Shown: piece after piece, positions 9,348 through 17,580 of the stretch
How the letters are laid out: each line of letters begins with the position of its first letter
Numbering within the stretch: the stretch's first letter is position 1
NCBI RefSeq assembly: GCF_001941825.1
Contig: NZ_CP019038.1
Span: forward strand, 5,394,001-5,458,000
DNA: 64,000 nt
From: Massilia putida
Lineage (GTDB): Bacteria; Pseudomonadota; Gammaproteobacteria; Burkholderiales; Burkholderiaceae_D
Direction of reading: 5' to 3'
Position numbers and translations under genes: made by a program
The notes under the pieces: model-generated
What the model saw: only the letters and a program-made list of their open reading frames with translations
What the model was told of the DNA's origin: nothing
The model's database searches: none

Positions 9348-9689
9348 CGCTCCATGCTGTTAGTTTGCGGGTTGTAACTTTCCGTAAATATTGCCTTCGG
9401 CGGAAGAGGTTACATTTGTTGTAACTACTGTTGACAATTAGAAAATTGTTAAATTCTAAGTCTCATACTGTGGCTTGGTTTCTGTCGCGGAACCGAGGAG
9501 AATAGCAGCGGTTTCATCCATACCCAGAGTGATTTTTTGTTTCCCCCAGCGCAGTGAAAGCATCTTACCGTAGGGCAATGGCGAATTCAAAGGGGAAAAT
9601 CAAATGGCGTGACACAATTTCCCGGGTATAATAGTTGCCCAGAGGAATGAAAAGAAAGCATCTCCGCTTATCATTTTTGTAACTAGACC
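9348..9689. other. Divergent control region between fliE and the fliM-like operon
   Basis: These 342 bp carry no gene. The region is distinctly AT-richer than its flanks. It holds a leftward promoter candidate (9409-9437), a TATAAT at 9627-9632 facing the rightward operon (without a convincing -35 hexamer), two direct copies of GTTGTAACT (9371-9379 and 9418-9426), and an imperfect palindrome ACAATT-N5-ATTGT around 9433-9448. No sigma-54 GG-N10-GC element and no lafK-like activator gene is seen here. Confidence 0.6.
9409..9437 (-). promoter_or_regulatory. Candidate sigma-70 promoter for the fliE operon
   Basis: On the minus strand TTGTCA (9437-9432) and TGTAAC (9414-9409) are separated by exactly 17 bp, about 60 bp upstream of the fliE start codon. 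The -10 matches consensus at 4 of 6 positions. It overlaps one GTTGTAACT repeat, which would fit control by a repressor or activator. Confidence 0.4.
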
Positions 9690-10544
9690 ATGCCGATTGC
9701 AAACTCCGACACCACCCTGCAGCACCAAGTGCTCGACCCCTGCCTGCTAGGGCGTCCGGTACACCAGCTGCCCCAGTTTGCAGCCCGTTTCCAGGAGGAC
9801 CTGGACGCGGCGATGCAGGGTAGCGCCCGTCGTTACTGGGCCGGATGGCGTCTCGAGGACGTCGAATTCGGCCGCGCGCCGCAAGAACACAGCCTGCGCT
9901 GGATGGCCGTGCTGGGCGCTCTGGGCACCGTCGCGGTGACATTCGACCGTGGTTTATTACTGACACTGTTGGAGCGGCGCTACGGTGGACGTAGCGCTGC
10001 CGCAACGCAACGCGACCCGCAAACGGAGCGCGTGACGGCCACGGAAGAACGGCTGAGCGTCGTATTGACACAACAAATGGTGGACCTGTTGTATGCACGC
10101 GTCGCTGCCAGTGTGGCAATGGATGTTGCGCCGCGACCCGTTCAGGCCAACGCCGTGGTGGCTTCGTCCATGCCCGGCGAGAGCAACTGGGCCGTGCGCG
10201 TGCGGGTCCGTGACAAGAACGACAACATCGGCCAGTTCTGGATCGCGCCCGACCAGCAACTGATGGCCACGATTCTGGGCACGCTGCGCCCGGACATGGG
10301 CCGCACGACCGCGGTGCGCGGTCCGGCCGAGCCGCTTGCCACCAAGCTCCAGGTCAAACTGGACGGCCGCCTGGTCAGCAAGGAAATCACCCTGGGCGCA
10401 CTGTTCGACCTCAAGGTGGGCGACGTGATCCCGGTGAATGTGGGCCGGGCCGACGTCCTGCTCGACGAGGCGCGGTTGTTCACCGCCGCCGTCGCCGAGC
10501 ACAAAGGCAAACTGTGTTTAACCTCTTTTGAAGACGCCGAGTAA
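9690..10544 (+). CDS. fliM: FliM/SctQ-like flagellar motor switch protein
   Basis: A 284-aa protein. The C-terminal about 75 residues (LQVKLDGRLVSKEITLGALFDLKVGDVIPV) form a SpoA domain as in FliM, FliN and SctQ. The N-terminal two thirds are divergent but place it as the FliM partner of the adjacent fliN. It lacks the LSQxEIDALL-type CheY-binding motif found at the extreme N-terminus of chemotactic FliM proteins, and is about 40-50 residues shorter than standard FliM. This short form is what lateral (LfiM) and secretion-type systems use. It is first gene of the rightward operon; fliN follows after 5 bp. Confidence 0.8.
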   Translation: MPIANSDTTLQHQVLDPCLLGRPVHQLPQFAARFQEDLDAAMQGSARRYWAGWRLEDVEFGRAPQEHSLRWMAVLGALGTVAVTFDRGLLLTLLERRYGGRSAAATQRDPQTERVTATEERLSVVLTQQMVDLLYARVAASVAMDVAPRPVQANAVVASSMPGESNWAVRVRVRDKNDNIGQFWIAPDQQLMATILGTLRPDMGRTTAVRGPAEPLATKLQVKLDGRLVSKEITLGALFDLKVGDVIPVNVGRADVLLDEARLFTAAVAEHKGKLCLTSFEDAE

Positions 10545-10549
10545 TCAAC

Positions 10550-10906
10550 ATGAACCTGAACGATCAATTCGCCGCTGACGATATCCTCATCGACGACGCG
10601 GTGGCCGAAGAAGCCGCAGCCAGCCCGGCAGCCGCTCCGAAAGCGGCGCCGCGCCTGCCCCAGATGATGCGCCGCATCCCGGTGACGCTGACGCTGGAAG
10701 TGGGCTCGGCCCGCATCTCGCTGCAGGAACTGATGGCGATCGGCCCGGACAGCGTGCTGCCGCTCGACGCCATGGCGGGCGAGCCGCTCGTCATCAAGGT
10801 CAACGGCGCCGCCATCGGCCGCGCCGAAGTGGTCGTCGCGGGCGAGCAGTACGGCCTCAAGGTGATCGATCTGGACGGCCTCAACCTGGACCTGATCACG
10901 TCATGA
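10550..10906 (+). CDS. fliN: Flagellar motor switch protein FliN
   Basis: A 118-aa protein: an acidic/Ala-rich N-terminal tail (1-35), then one SpoA domain with RIPVTLTLEVGSARISLQEL and the family hallmark PLVIKVNGAAIGRAEVVVAGEQYGLKV (given as key stretch about residues 80-107). FliN forms the base of the C ring and docks FliH. It overlaps fliP by 4 bp (ATGA), so it belongs to the same transcript. Family length is about 90-140 aa. Confidence 0.93.
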   Translation: MNLNDQFAADDILIDDAVAEEAAASPAAAPKAAPRLPQMMRRIPVTLTLEVGSARISLQELMAIGPDSVLPLDAMAGEPLVIKVNGAAIGRAEVVVAGEQYGLKVIDLDGLNLDLITS

Positions 10907-11691
10907 CGTTGCAACGCCGCGGCGCCGAGGTGCTAAGCAACTCGCGCCGCTACGCGCCCGCCATCGCGGGCGCCGTTCTTTTGCTGGCCAGCGCAGGTGC
11001 CTGGGCCGCCCCGGCGGGACAGGACGTCCTCCCCGGCGTGATCCCCGGTTCCTCCAGCGGCCTGACGGTGAAGTCGCAGATCCTGGTCCTGATGACCATC
11101 CTCGGGCTGCTGCCCGTGATGGTCATGATGATGACCAGCTTCACGCGCTTCGTGATCGTGCTGTCGCTGCTGCGCCAGGCCCTGGGCCTGCAGCAGGGCC
11201 TGCCCAACCGGATCGTTACCGGCGTGGCGCTGATCCTCACGCTGCTCGTCATGCGTCCCGTCGGCATGCAGGTCTGGAACGAGGCCTTCGTCCCTTACGA
11301 CAAGGACAAGATCTCGCTGGAGCAGGCGCTCAAGATCGCCGAAGTGCCGCTGTCGCGCTTCATGCTGGCCCAGACGAGCAAGACGGCGCTGGCCCAGATC
11401 GCGCACCTGTCGGGCGAGCCGGCCGAGATGGCGCCGATGGCGCGCGGCTTCACCGTGAAGCTGGCCGCCTTCGTGCTGTCGGAACTCAAGAGCGCGTTCC
11501 AGATCGGCTGCATGCTGTTCATTCCATTCCTGATCATCGACCTGGTGGTGTCGTCGGTGCTGATGGCGATGGGCATGATGATGCTGTCGCCCCTCGTCAT
11601 CTCGCTGCCGTTCAAGCTGCTGCTGTTCGTGCTGGTCGATGGCTGGACCCTGACCGTGAACACGCTGGTCGGCAGCATCCACGGCATCTAG
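10903..11691 (+). CDS. fliP: Flagellar export gate protein FliP
   Basis: A 262-aa protein with a cleavable-type signal (about 15-36, ending AWA). Membrane segments follow at about 55-75 and 95-115, then a large loop and two C-terminal segments. Conserved signatures are MTSFTRFVIVLSLLRQALGLQQ and LKSAFQIGCMLFIPFLIIDLVV (about 195-220). Five FliP subunits with FliQ and FliR build the export-gate helix. FliO, which usually assists FliP assembly and sits just upstream, is absent: fliN leads directly into fliP. Confidence 0.95.
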   Translation: MTLQRRGAEVLSNSRRYAPAIAGAVLLLASAGAWAAPAGQDVLPGVIPGSSSGLTVKSQILVLMTILGLLPVMVMMMTSFTRFVIVLSLLRQALGLQQGLPNRIVTGVALILTLLVMRPVGMQVWNEAFVPYDKDKISLEQALKIAEVPLSRFMLAQTSKTALAQIAHLSGEPAEMAPMARGFTVKLAAFVLSELKSAFQIGCMLFIPFLIIDLVVSSVLMAMGMMMLSPLVISLPFKLLLFVLVDGWTLTVNTLVGSIHGI

Positions 11692-11702
11692 CATTCGTTC
11701 GT

Positions 11703-11972
11703 ATGACTCCTGATATCGCCGTCGACTTCATCGTCGAAGCCCTGCAGCTGGTGATGCTGCTCGTGATGGTGCTGGTGGTGCCCGGCCTCGTGGCCGGCGT
11801 CATCGTCGCCCTCGTGCAGGCCGCCACCCAGATCAACGAGCAGACGCTGAGCTTCCTGCCGCGTCTTCTCGTCACCCTGATCGCTGTGATCCTGGCCGGT
11901 CACTGGATGACCGGCAAACTGATGGACTATTGCGTGAGCGTGTTCCAGCGCGCCGCGACCCTGGTCGGCTGA
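11703..11972 (+). CDS. fliQ: Flagellar export gate protein FliQ
   Basis: An 89-aa protein with two hydrophobic helices (about 15-40 and 55-75) joined by the conserved loop ATQINEQTLSFLPR. This is the standard size and motif of FliQ/SctS, which wraps around the FliP/FliR assembly of the export gate. It starts 11 bp after fliP, and its TGA shares a base with the ATG of fliR. Confidence 0.95.
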   Translation: MTPDIAVDFIVEALQLVMLLVMVLVVPGLVAGVIVALVQAATQINEQTLSFLPRLLVTLIAVILAGHWMTGKLMDYCVSVFQRAATLVG

Positions 11973-12751
11973 TGCTGGAAGTCACCCATCTGCTGCTGCC
12001 GTTCATCAGCGCGCTGTGGTGGCCGTTCTGCCGCGTCATGGCGCTGCTGTCGACGGCCCCCGTCGTCGGCGACGCGCTGGTGCCGGTGCCGGTACGCGCG
12101 CTGCTGTCCGTGGCGCTCGCGTTCCTGATGCTGCCGCTGACGAAAGGCGCCGCCATGCCGGACCCGTTCTCGCTGGCCGGCGTCGTCGTGATGATCGAGC
12201 AGGCCGTGATCGGCGGCGTGATCGGCCTCGCGCTGCAGCTGACGATGGCCGTCGTGAACATGCTCGGCTTCCTGGTCTCCAGCCAGGTGGGCTTTTCGAT
12301 GGCGCAGATGAACGATCCGATCAACGGCCAGCAGTCGGACGTGATCTCGGCCCTGCTGGGGCTCGTCGCGATCCTCGTGTTCTTCGCCGTCGACGGTCAC
12401 CTCGTGCTGGCTGGCGTGCTGGGCCAGAGCTTCAAGGCATGGCCGGTCGGCGGCGGCTATGGAGGCTTGCTGCTGCAGACGGTCGCGCTGAACGTGGGCT
12501 GGGTGTTCTCGGCCGCGATCCTGCTGGCGCTGCCGATCGTGTTCTCGACGATGGTGGTGCAGATCGGCTTCGGCTTCCTGAACCGCGTGGCGCCGTCGCT
12601 GAACCTGTTCTCGCTGGGCTTTTCGCTGGTGACGCTGTTCGGCCTGATGATGCTCGTGCAGGTCGTGCGCTTCATCCCGGAACACTATGTGCAGATGACT
12701 AACCAGGTGCTGGAGATGCTGCAGCAGCAGATGAGGGCGGCGCATGGCTGA
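11972..12751 (+). CDS. fliR: Flagellar export gate protein FliR
   Basis: A 259-aa, six-segment membrane protein. Motifs VGFSMAQMNDP and the region around residues 100-125 (SSQVGFSMAQ...NGQQSDVIS) are typical of FliR/SctT. It provides the single FliR subunit of the FliP5Q4R1 gate. The start MLEVTHLLLPF at 11972 overlaps the fliQ stop by one base; a longer in-frame start lies inside fliQ and was rejected. It overlaps flhB by 8 bp. Confidence 0.94.
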   Translation: MLEVTHLLLPFISALWWPFCRVMALLSTAPVVGDALVPVPVRALLSVALAFLMLPLTKGAAMPDPFSLAGVVVMIEQAVIGGVIGLALQLTMAVVNMLGFLVSSQVGFSMAQMNDPINGQQSDVISALLGLVAILVFFAVDGHLVLAGVLGQSFKAWPVGGGYGGLLLQTVALNVGWVFSAAILLALPIVFSTMVVQIGFGFLNRVAPSLNLFSLGFSLVTLFGLMMLVQVVRFIPEHYVQMTNQVLEMLQQQMRAAHG

Positions 12752-13883
12752 CTCTACCTCCGGCGATAAGACAGAAAAGGCCTCGGCGCAGAAGCTGAAG
12801 AAGGCGCGCGAGGAAGGCCACGTCGTCCGGTCGAAGGACCTGGCGACGGCGGTCGGCATCCTCGTCAGCCTGAAGCTGTTCGTGTTCCTGCTGCCCGACT
12901 ATCTGGCATCGTTCCGCTCGCTGTTCCGCCTCGTGTACGCGCCGCTGGGCGCGGCCGGCGCGGTCGAGAACGCGATGTCGGTCGTGTGGAGCGGCGCCGC
13001 CGTGCTGCTCGTGAAGATGGTGCTGCCGCTTGCGGGCGTGCCGCTCGCGATCGTCGTGGCGAGCATCGTGCCGGGCGGCCTGGTGTTCTCGACGAATAAC
13101 CTGATGCCCAAGTTCGACCGCTTCTCGCCCGTGAAGAACCTGGGGCAGCTCGCGTCGGGCAAGCACTGGACGACGTTCGCGACGTCGGTGGCCAAGGCGG
13201 CGCTGCTGGCCGTGGTGCTCGTGCACGTCGTGCGTTCCGCGCTGACGGCCTGGGTCAATCTGCAGCGCATGCCGCTGCCCGACGCGCTGCTGCACGGCGG
13301 GGGCATGATGTTCGACGGCCTGATGTCGCTGGTCGCCGTGTTCGTGCTGTTCGCGCTGATCGACGTGCCGCTGCAGACGTTCCTGTTCGCCCGCAGCCAG
13401 CGCATGAGCAAGCAGGAAGTGAAGGAAGAATACAAGAGCACCGAGGGCAAGCCCGAGATCCGTGCGCGCATCCGCCAGTTGCAGCAGCAGATGGCACGCC
13501 GCAACGTGAACAAGACGGTGCCGACCGCCGACGTGGTGATCGTGAATCCCGAGCACTACGCGGTCGCGCTGAAGTACGACACCAAGCGTGCGGAAGCGCC
13601 ATTCGTGGTGGCGAAGGGCATCGACGAGATGGCCCTGTACATCCGCGCCGTCGCGGCGAAGCACGAGATCGAAACGATCGCGCTGCCGCCGCTGGCACGC
13701 GCCATCTACAACACCAGCCAGGTGCAGCAGCAGATTCCCGCCGCGCTGTACCAGGCGGTGTCGCAGGTGCTGAACTACGTGCTGCAATTGAATGCTTTCC
13801 GTGCAGGCCGGCGCCAGGCGCCCCCGCGGTTCCCGAATGACGTGGCCGTGCCGGCCGCTTTGAGTGAGGTATCTCCGACATGA
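12744..13883 (+). CDS. flhB: Flagellar export switch protein FlhB
   Basis: A 379-aa protein with four transmembrane segments in the first 210 residues and a cytoplasmic C-terminal domain. It governs the hook-to-filament switch with FliK. The start region TEKASAQKLKKAREEG matches the family. The autocleavage site normally reads NPTH; here residues 268-271 read NPEH, followed by the usual YAVALKYD. The Asn-Pro scissile pair is kept. Overlaps with fliR (8 bp) and flhA (4 bp) show a single transcript. Confidence 0.95.
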   Translation: MADSTSGDKTEKASAQKLKKAREEGHVVRSKDLATAVGILVSLKLFVFLLPDYLASFRSLFRLVYAPLGAAGAVENAMSVVWSGAAVLLVKMVLPLAGVPLAIVVASIVPGGLVFSTNNLMPKFDRFSPVKNLGQLASGKHWTTFATSVAKAALLAVVLVHVVRSALTAWVNLQRMPLPDALLHGGGMMFDGLMSLVAVFVLFALIDVPLQTFLFARSQRMSKQEVKEEYKSTEGKPEIRARIRQLQQQMARRNVNKTVPTADVVIVNPEHYAVALKYDTKRAEAPFVVAKGIDEMALYIRAVAAKHEIETIALPPLARAIYNTSQVQQQIPAALYQAVSQVLNYVLQLNAFRAGRRQAPPRFPNDVAVPAALSEVSPT

Positions 13884-15976
13884 ATTTCCTGAACAGCTTG
13901 CTCCTTGAGCTGCGCCGCCAGAAGATCGCCACGCCGGCGTTCCTGCTGACCATCCTGGCGATGATCATGCTCCCGCTGCCGCCGGTGCTGCTGGACATCC
14001 TGTTCACGTTCAACATCGTGCTCGCGCTGATCGTGATCCTGGTGTCCGTGTCGTCCAGGCGGCCGCTGGACTTCTCGGTCTTCCCGACCGTCATCCTCGG
14101 CACCACGCTGCTGCGCCTCGCGCTGAACGTGGCGTCCACGCGCGTCGTGCTGCTGCACGGCCACGAGGGCACGAGCGCCGCCGGTCACGTGATCGAAGCG
14201 TTCGGCAACGTCGTCATCGGCGGTAACTTCGTCGTCGGTATCGTCGTCTTCGTGATCCTCATGATCATCAACTTCGTCGTCGTGACGAAGGGCTCCGAAC
14301 GTATCTCCGAAGTGTCCGCGCGCTTCACGCTGGACGCACTGCCCGGCAAGCAGATGGCGATCGACGCCGACCTGAACGCGGGCCTGATCAACCAGGAAAA
14401 AGCGCAGGTGCGCCGCAAGGAAGTGGCGTCCGAAGCGGACTTCTACGGCGCGATGGATGGTGCCTCGAAGTTCGTGCGCGGTGATGCGATCGCGTCGATC
14501 CTCATCCTGCTCATCAACATGATCGGCGGCGTCGCGATCGGCGCGCTGATGCACGACCTGTCGTTCGGCGACGCGTTCCGCCAGTACGCATTGCTGACCA
14601 TCGGTGACGGTCTCGTGGCCCAGGTGCCCGCGCTGCTGCTGTCCGCAGCGGCGGCGATCCTCGTCACCCGCATCAGCGATTCGGGCGACTTCGAACAGCA
14701 GGTCGGCGGCCAGCTGCTGGCCAATCCGACGGTGCTGTATTCGGCGTCGGGCGTGATGGTGATCCTGGCCATGGTGCCGGGCATGCCGTCGTTTTACTTC
14801 CTCGTCTTCGCCGCGGCCCTCGGCTACGTCGGCTTCCGGCTCGCGAAGGAGGAGGTGAAGGCGCCGGACGAAACGAGCGTGGCCGCCATCGAAGCGGCCC
14901 TGCGCGACGACCGTGCGCCGGAACTCGACTGGCAGCAGCTGCCGGTCGTGCAACCGATCTCGATCACCGTCGGCTACAAGCTCGTGCACCTGCTCGACAA
15001 GGCGCAGGGCGAAGTGCTGCCCAAGCGGATCAAGGGCGTGCGCCAGAGTCTCTCGGAGCAGATGGGTCTCCTGCTGCCGCCCATCGGCGTGCGCGACGAC
15101 CTCACGCTGCGTCCGAACCAGTACGCGATCGCGATCAACGGCACCGTCGTGGCCGAGGGCGAGGTCGTGGCGGAATGCCTGATGGCGATCCCGTCGCCGA
15201 ACGTGTACGGCGACATCGACGGCATCCCGGGCATCGAGCCGGCGTTCGGCATGGCCGTCACCTGGATCGATCCGGAGCAGAAGGCGCACGCGCTGGGACA
15301 GGGCTACCAGGTCGTCGAGGTGCCGAGCGCGATCGCCACGCACACCTCCAAGGTCGCGCGCGACTACATGGCGGAACTGTTCCGCCACGAAGACGTGCCC
15401 GCGATGATGGAACGCCTGACGGCGCTGTCGCCCAAGCTGGCGGGCGCGCTGGACAAGGCGCTCACGCACACGCAGCTGCTGCGCGTGTTCCGCGTGCTGC
15501 TGTCCGAGAACGTGTCGCTGAAGGACATCGTCGTCATTGCGACGACGCTGCTGGACAGCTCGGAGACGACGAAGGATCCGATCCTGCTCGCGGCCGAAGT
15601 GCGCTGTGCGCTGCGCCGCCAGATCGTCTCGGGCCTGTACGGCAAGAAGAAGGACATGCCGGCCTTTAACCTGTCGGGCGAACTGGAAAACATGCTGCTC
15701 GGTTCCCTGAACCAGGCGCGCCAGAACAATGGCGGCAAGGTCGTGCTGGACAACTACCCGATCGACCCGCAGCTGCTGTCGCAACTGCAGCTGAACATGC
15801 CGGTGGCGCGCGAGCAGATGAAGCAGCAGCACACGCCGCCGCTGTTGCTGGTGCTGCCGCAGATCCGCCCGCTGCTGGCCCGCTACGCGCGCCTGTTCGC
15901 GCCGGGCCTGCACGTGCTGTCGTATAACGAGATCCCGGAAAACCGCGAAGTCTCTATCATCGGCACCGTGGGTTGA
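13880..15976 (+). CDS. flhA: Flagellar export platform protein FlhA
   Basis: A 698-aa protein with eight transmembrane segments over the first about 330 residues and a large cytosolic domain that docks chaperone-substrate complexes. The FHIPEP-family signature is visible as RLALNVASTRVVLLHG and the cytoplasmic loop GSERISEVSARFTLDALPGKQMAIDADLNAG (about 140-175). It is the last core export gene of the operon; no flhF or flhG follows, which is unlike polar flagellar loci. The downstream acyltransferase begins 17 bp later, on the same strand. Confidence 0.96.
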   Translation: MNFLNSLLLELRRQKIATPAFLLTILAMIMLPLPPVLLDILFTFNIVLALIVILVSVSSRRPLDFSVFPTVILGTTLLRLALNVASTRVVLLHGHEGTSAAGHVIEAFGNVVIGGNFVVGIVVFVILMIINFVVVTKGSERISEVSARFTLDALPGKQMAIDADLNAGLINQEKAQVRRKEVASEADFYGAMDGASKFVRGDAIASILILLINMIGGVAIGALMHDLSFGDAFRQYALLTIGDGLVAQVPALLLSAAAAILVTRISDSGDFEQQVGGQLLANPTVLYSASGVMVILAMVPGMPSFYFLVFAAALGYVGFRLAKEEVKAPDETSVAAIEAALRDDRAPELDWQQLPVVQPISITVGYKLVHLLDKAQGEVLPKRIKGVRQSLSEQMGLLLPPIGVRDDLTLRPNQYAIAINGTVVAEGEVVAECLMAIPSPNVYGDIDGIPGIEPAFGMAVTWIDPEQKAHALGQGYQVVEVPSAIATHTSKVARDYMAELFRHEDVPAMMERLTALSPKLAGALDKALTHTQLLRVFRVLLSENVSLKDIVVIATTLLDSSETTKDPILLAAEVRCALRRQIVSGLYGKKKDMPAFNLSGELENMLLGSLNQARQNNGGKVVLDNYPIDPQLLSQLQLNMPVAREQMKQQHTPPLLLVLPQIRPLLARYARLFAPGLHVLSYNEIPENREVSIIGTVG

Positions 15977-15993
15977 TCGACAAGGCTAACAGT

Positions 15994-16662
15994 ATGGAAA
16001 AGCGTATAGCGATCTTCGGCGCCGGTGGGTTCGGGCGCGAAGTGCTTCAAGTCATCCGTGACATCAATGCGGTACAGCCGGCCTGGTCGTGCGTCGGATT
16101 TCTGGTCGACCCCGGATTCGATTGCCCCTCGCACGTGGCGGGCCTCCCGGTCCTTGGCGGCATCGACTGGCTGGCCGCCAACCCGGACGTGTGGCTCGTC
16201 GTGGCCATCGGTTCGTCGGCGGGCCGGCGGCAGGTGACGGAGCGCGTCAGGCAGCATTGTCCGAACCGCTTCGCGACCTTGGTCCATCCGCGCGCCTGGC
16301 TGGGCGACCGTGTCCACCTCGGCGAGGGGACCATCGTCTGCGCCGGCGCCCTGGCCACCACCGACATCCGCATCGGCGACCACGTCCAGGTGCACGTCGG
16401 CTGCACCATCGGCCATGATGCCGAATTGCGCGATTTCGTGACCCTGACGCCCCGCGGTTGCGTGTCGGGCAATGTGTTGATCCACGAGGGGACCGACGTT
16501 GGGGCGGGCGCCGTCATCCTGCCCAAATGCGTCCTCGGTCATTGGTCCGTCGTCGGCGCGGGGGCCGTGGTCACGCGGTCGCTGCCGGACAATGTCGTCG
16601 CCGTGGGCGTGCCGGCGCGCGTCGCCAAGGAACGCCAGCAAGGCTGGCAGTTGTCGGCCTAG
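15994..16662 (+). CDS. PglD/NeuD-type sugar O/N-acyltransferase
   Basis: A 222-aa protein: an N-terminal Rossmann-like nucleotide-sugar binding part (IAIFGAGGFGREVLQVIRDI, about 3-22) and a C-terminal left-handed parallel beta-helix of hexapeptide repeats (about 95-205) ending GVPARVAKE. This is the architecture of PglD, NeuD and VioB-like enzymes that acetylate an amino sugar on a nucleotide carrier; the catalytic-base His probably lies in HVGCTIGHDAEL. The start at 15994 has an AAGG about 10 bp upstream; a TTG start at 15973 is possible. Cotranscription with flhA and the nearby aminotransferase and glycosyltransferase suggest a role in flagellin glycan synthesis. It ends in a 4-bp convergent overlap with the next gene. 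Confidence 0.85.
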   Translation: MEKRIAIFGAGGFGREVLQVIRDINAVQPAWSCVGFLVDPGFDCPSHVAGLPVLGGIDWLAANPDVWLVVAIGSSAGRRQVTERVRQHCPNRFATLVHPRAWLGDRVHLGEGTIVCAGALATTDIRIGDHVQVHVGCTIGHDAELRDFVTLTPRGCVSGNVLIHEGTDVGAGAVILPKCVLGHWSVVGAGAVVTRSLPDNVVAVGVPARVAKERQQGWQLSA

Positions 16663-17495
16663 GTCGGCAACAGCAGGGCCAGTTCGGCCATCGCCCGGAA
16701 CACCGGCAGGCTGAGCGCCGCTGCCGCTTCGGTCGAGGGCAGGCGCGCATGGACGGGGCCTCCCGGCAGGTCGTCGCGCCAGGCCCAGGCCAGCACGCGC
16801 AGGCCGGCGCGCCGCACGGCCGCTTCCAGTTGCGGTTGCAGTTCGCGCAGGTGCTCGAGGACACCCTGGTTTGCGACGCACACTTCCATCCCCACGCCAT
16901 CCGACACCGGTGTCGCCTGCACCGTGATCACGGTGCCGTCGGCCAGCACGAGTTCCAGGCGCAGGGCGGCGCGCGTGCGACGGCGCCGGTTCTGCTGTTG
17001 TTCCGGTTCGCCCTGTACCACCCGCAGGTGCTGGGGGCGGGGCGAGCCTGCATGGACCGTGAAACGCCAGGCATCCAGCGGTGGGCTCTGCAGTTCGGCC
17101 AAGCGCGCCGCGCGCGCGTCCTGGCTGGCCTGCAGCAGCGGCGTCGGCAACTGCCCTTCGCGCATCTGCTGTTCGCGGATGGCCTGCTGGGTGCCGTAGT
17201 TGTGCACCATGCCGCGCCAGGAGCCGGCCAGTGCACCGCCGTCGACGCTCGGCCAGGTCATCTGGCGCGCCATCGCCACCTGGTCCGGCCGCATCGCCGC
17301 CCCGTCCTGGCCTCCCTCGGCGGCGGACGGCTGCGCCGGCGCCGGCTGCGCGGCCGGCAGCGGCACGGACTCGATCTCCGCCTGCAGCAGGGCGGCTGAA
17401 CCGGCGGCTGCCAACGCCGGATCGATCTGTGACGGCGCCGTGGCCGGAACAACGGGCGCGGGCGGAAGGAGCGGCGGGAAAAGGATGCTGGCCAT
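16659..17495 (-). CDS. Hypothetical protein with divergent FliK C-terminal-like domain
   Basis: A 278-aa protein. The first about 90 residues are Pro/Ala/Gln-rich and low in complexity. The C-terminal part (about 165-250) reads as beta strands plus a helix: LRLELVLADGTVITVQATP, then MEVCVANQGVLEHLRELQPQ and LRVLAWAWRDDL. This follows the layout of the FliK/Flg_hook domain (strand, strand, 'ANxxVxxxLxxxxxxLxxxLxxxGL'). It sits directly downstream of fliC on the same strand, across a terminator. I infer a FliK-related or filament-associated function, but a pure hypothetical is possible. Confidence 0.55.
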   Translation of the reverse strand: MASILFPPLLPPAPVVPATAPSQIDPALAAAGSAALLQAEIESVPLPAAQPAPAQPSAAEGGQDGAAMRPDQVAMARQMTWPSVDGGALAGSWRGMVHNYGTQQAIREQQMREGQLPTPLLQASQDARAARLAELQSPPLDAWRFTVHAGSPRPQHLRVVQGEPEQQQNRRRRTRAALRLELVLADGTVITVQATPVSDGVGMEVCVANQGVLEHLRELQPQLEAAVRRAGLRVLAWAWRDDLPGGPVHARLPSTEAAAALSLPVFRAMAELALLLPT

Positions 17496-17518
17496 GGTGT
17501 CGGGCCCTTAAAAGTAAA

Positions 17519-17542
17519 AAGGCCAACCGCGTGGTTGGCCTT
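17519..17542 (-). terminator. Rho-independent terminator of fliC
   Basis: An 8-bp perfect stem (GGCCAACC/GGTTGGCC, 17521-17528 with 17533-17540) and a 4-base loop, extended by A-T pairs. On the minus strand the stem is followed by a T-rich run (revcomp of 17507-17520). It lies between the fliC stop and the following gene. Confidence 0.85.
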
Positions 17543-17580
17543 CGAGGATTCCCGGCTGGGTTACACCGGGAGAAAGCCCA

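Noticed and set aside
7063..9363. A 766-codon open reading frame on the plus strand opposite fliF/fliE
   Set aside because: It mirrors fliF codons; composition is Arg/His/Gly/Gln-rich with no domain, as is common for antisense frames in GC-rich DNA.
9348..9689. Sigma-54 promoter or lafK remnant between fliE and fliM-like gene
   Set aside because: No GG-N10-GC element in the TGGCAC...TTGC form and no coding trace of an AAA+ activator.
10550..10906. fliN as a type III secretion gene (injectisome)
   Set aside because: The locus contains hook, cap, flagellin and FliK genes, and no needle, secretin or translocon genes.
13775..15913. A 712-codon minus-strand frame opposite flhA
   Set aside because: His/Arg/Asp-rich antisense artefact over a conserved FlhA gene; no ribosome-binding site or motif.
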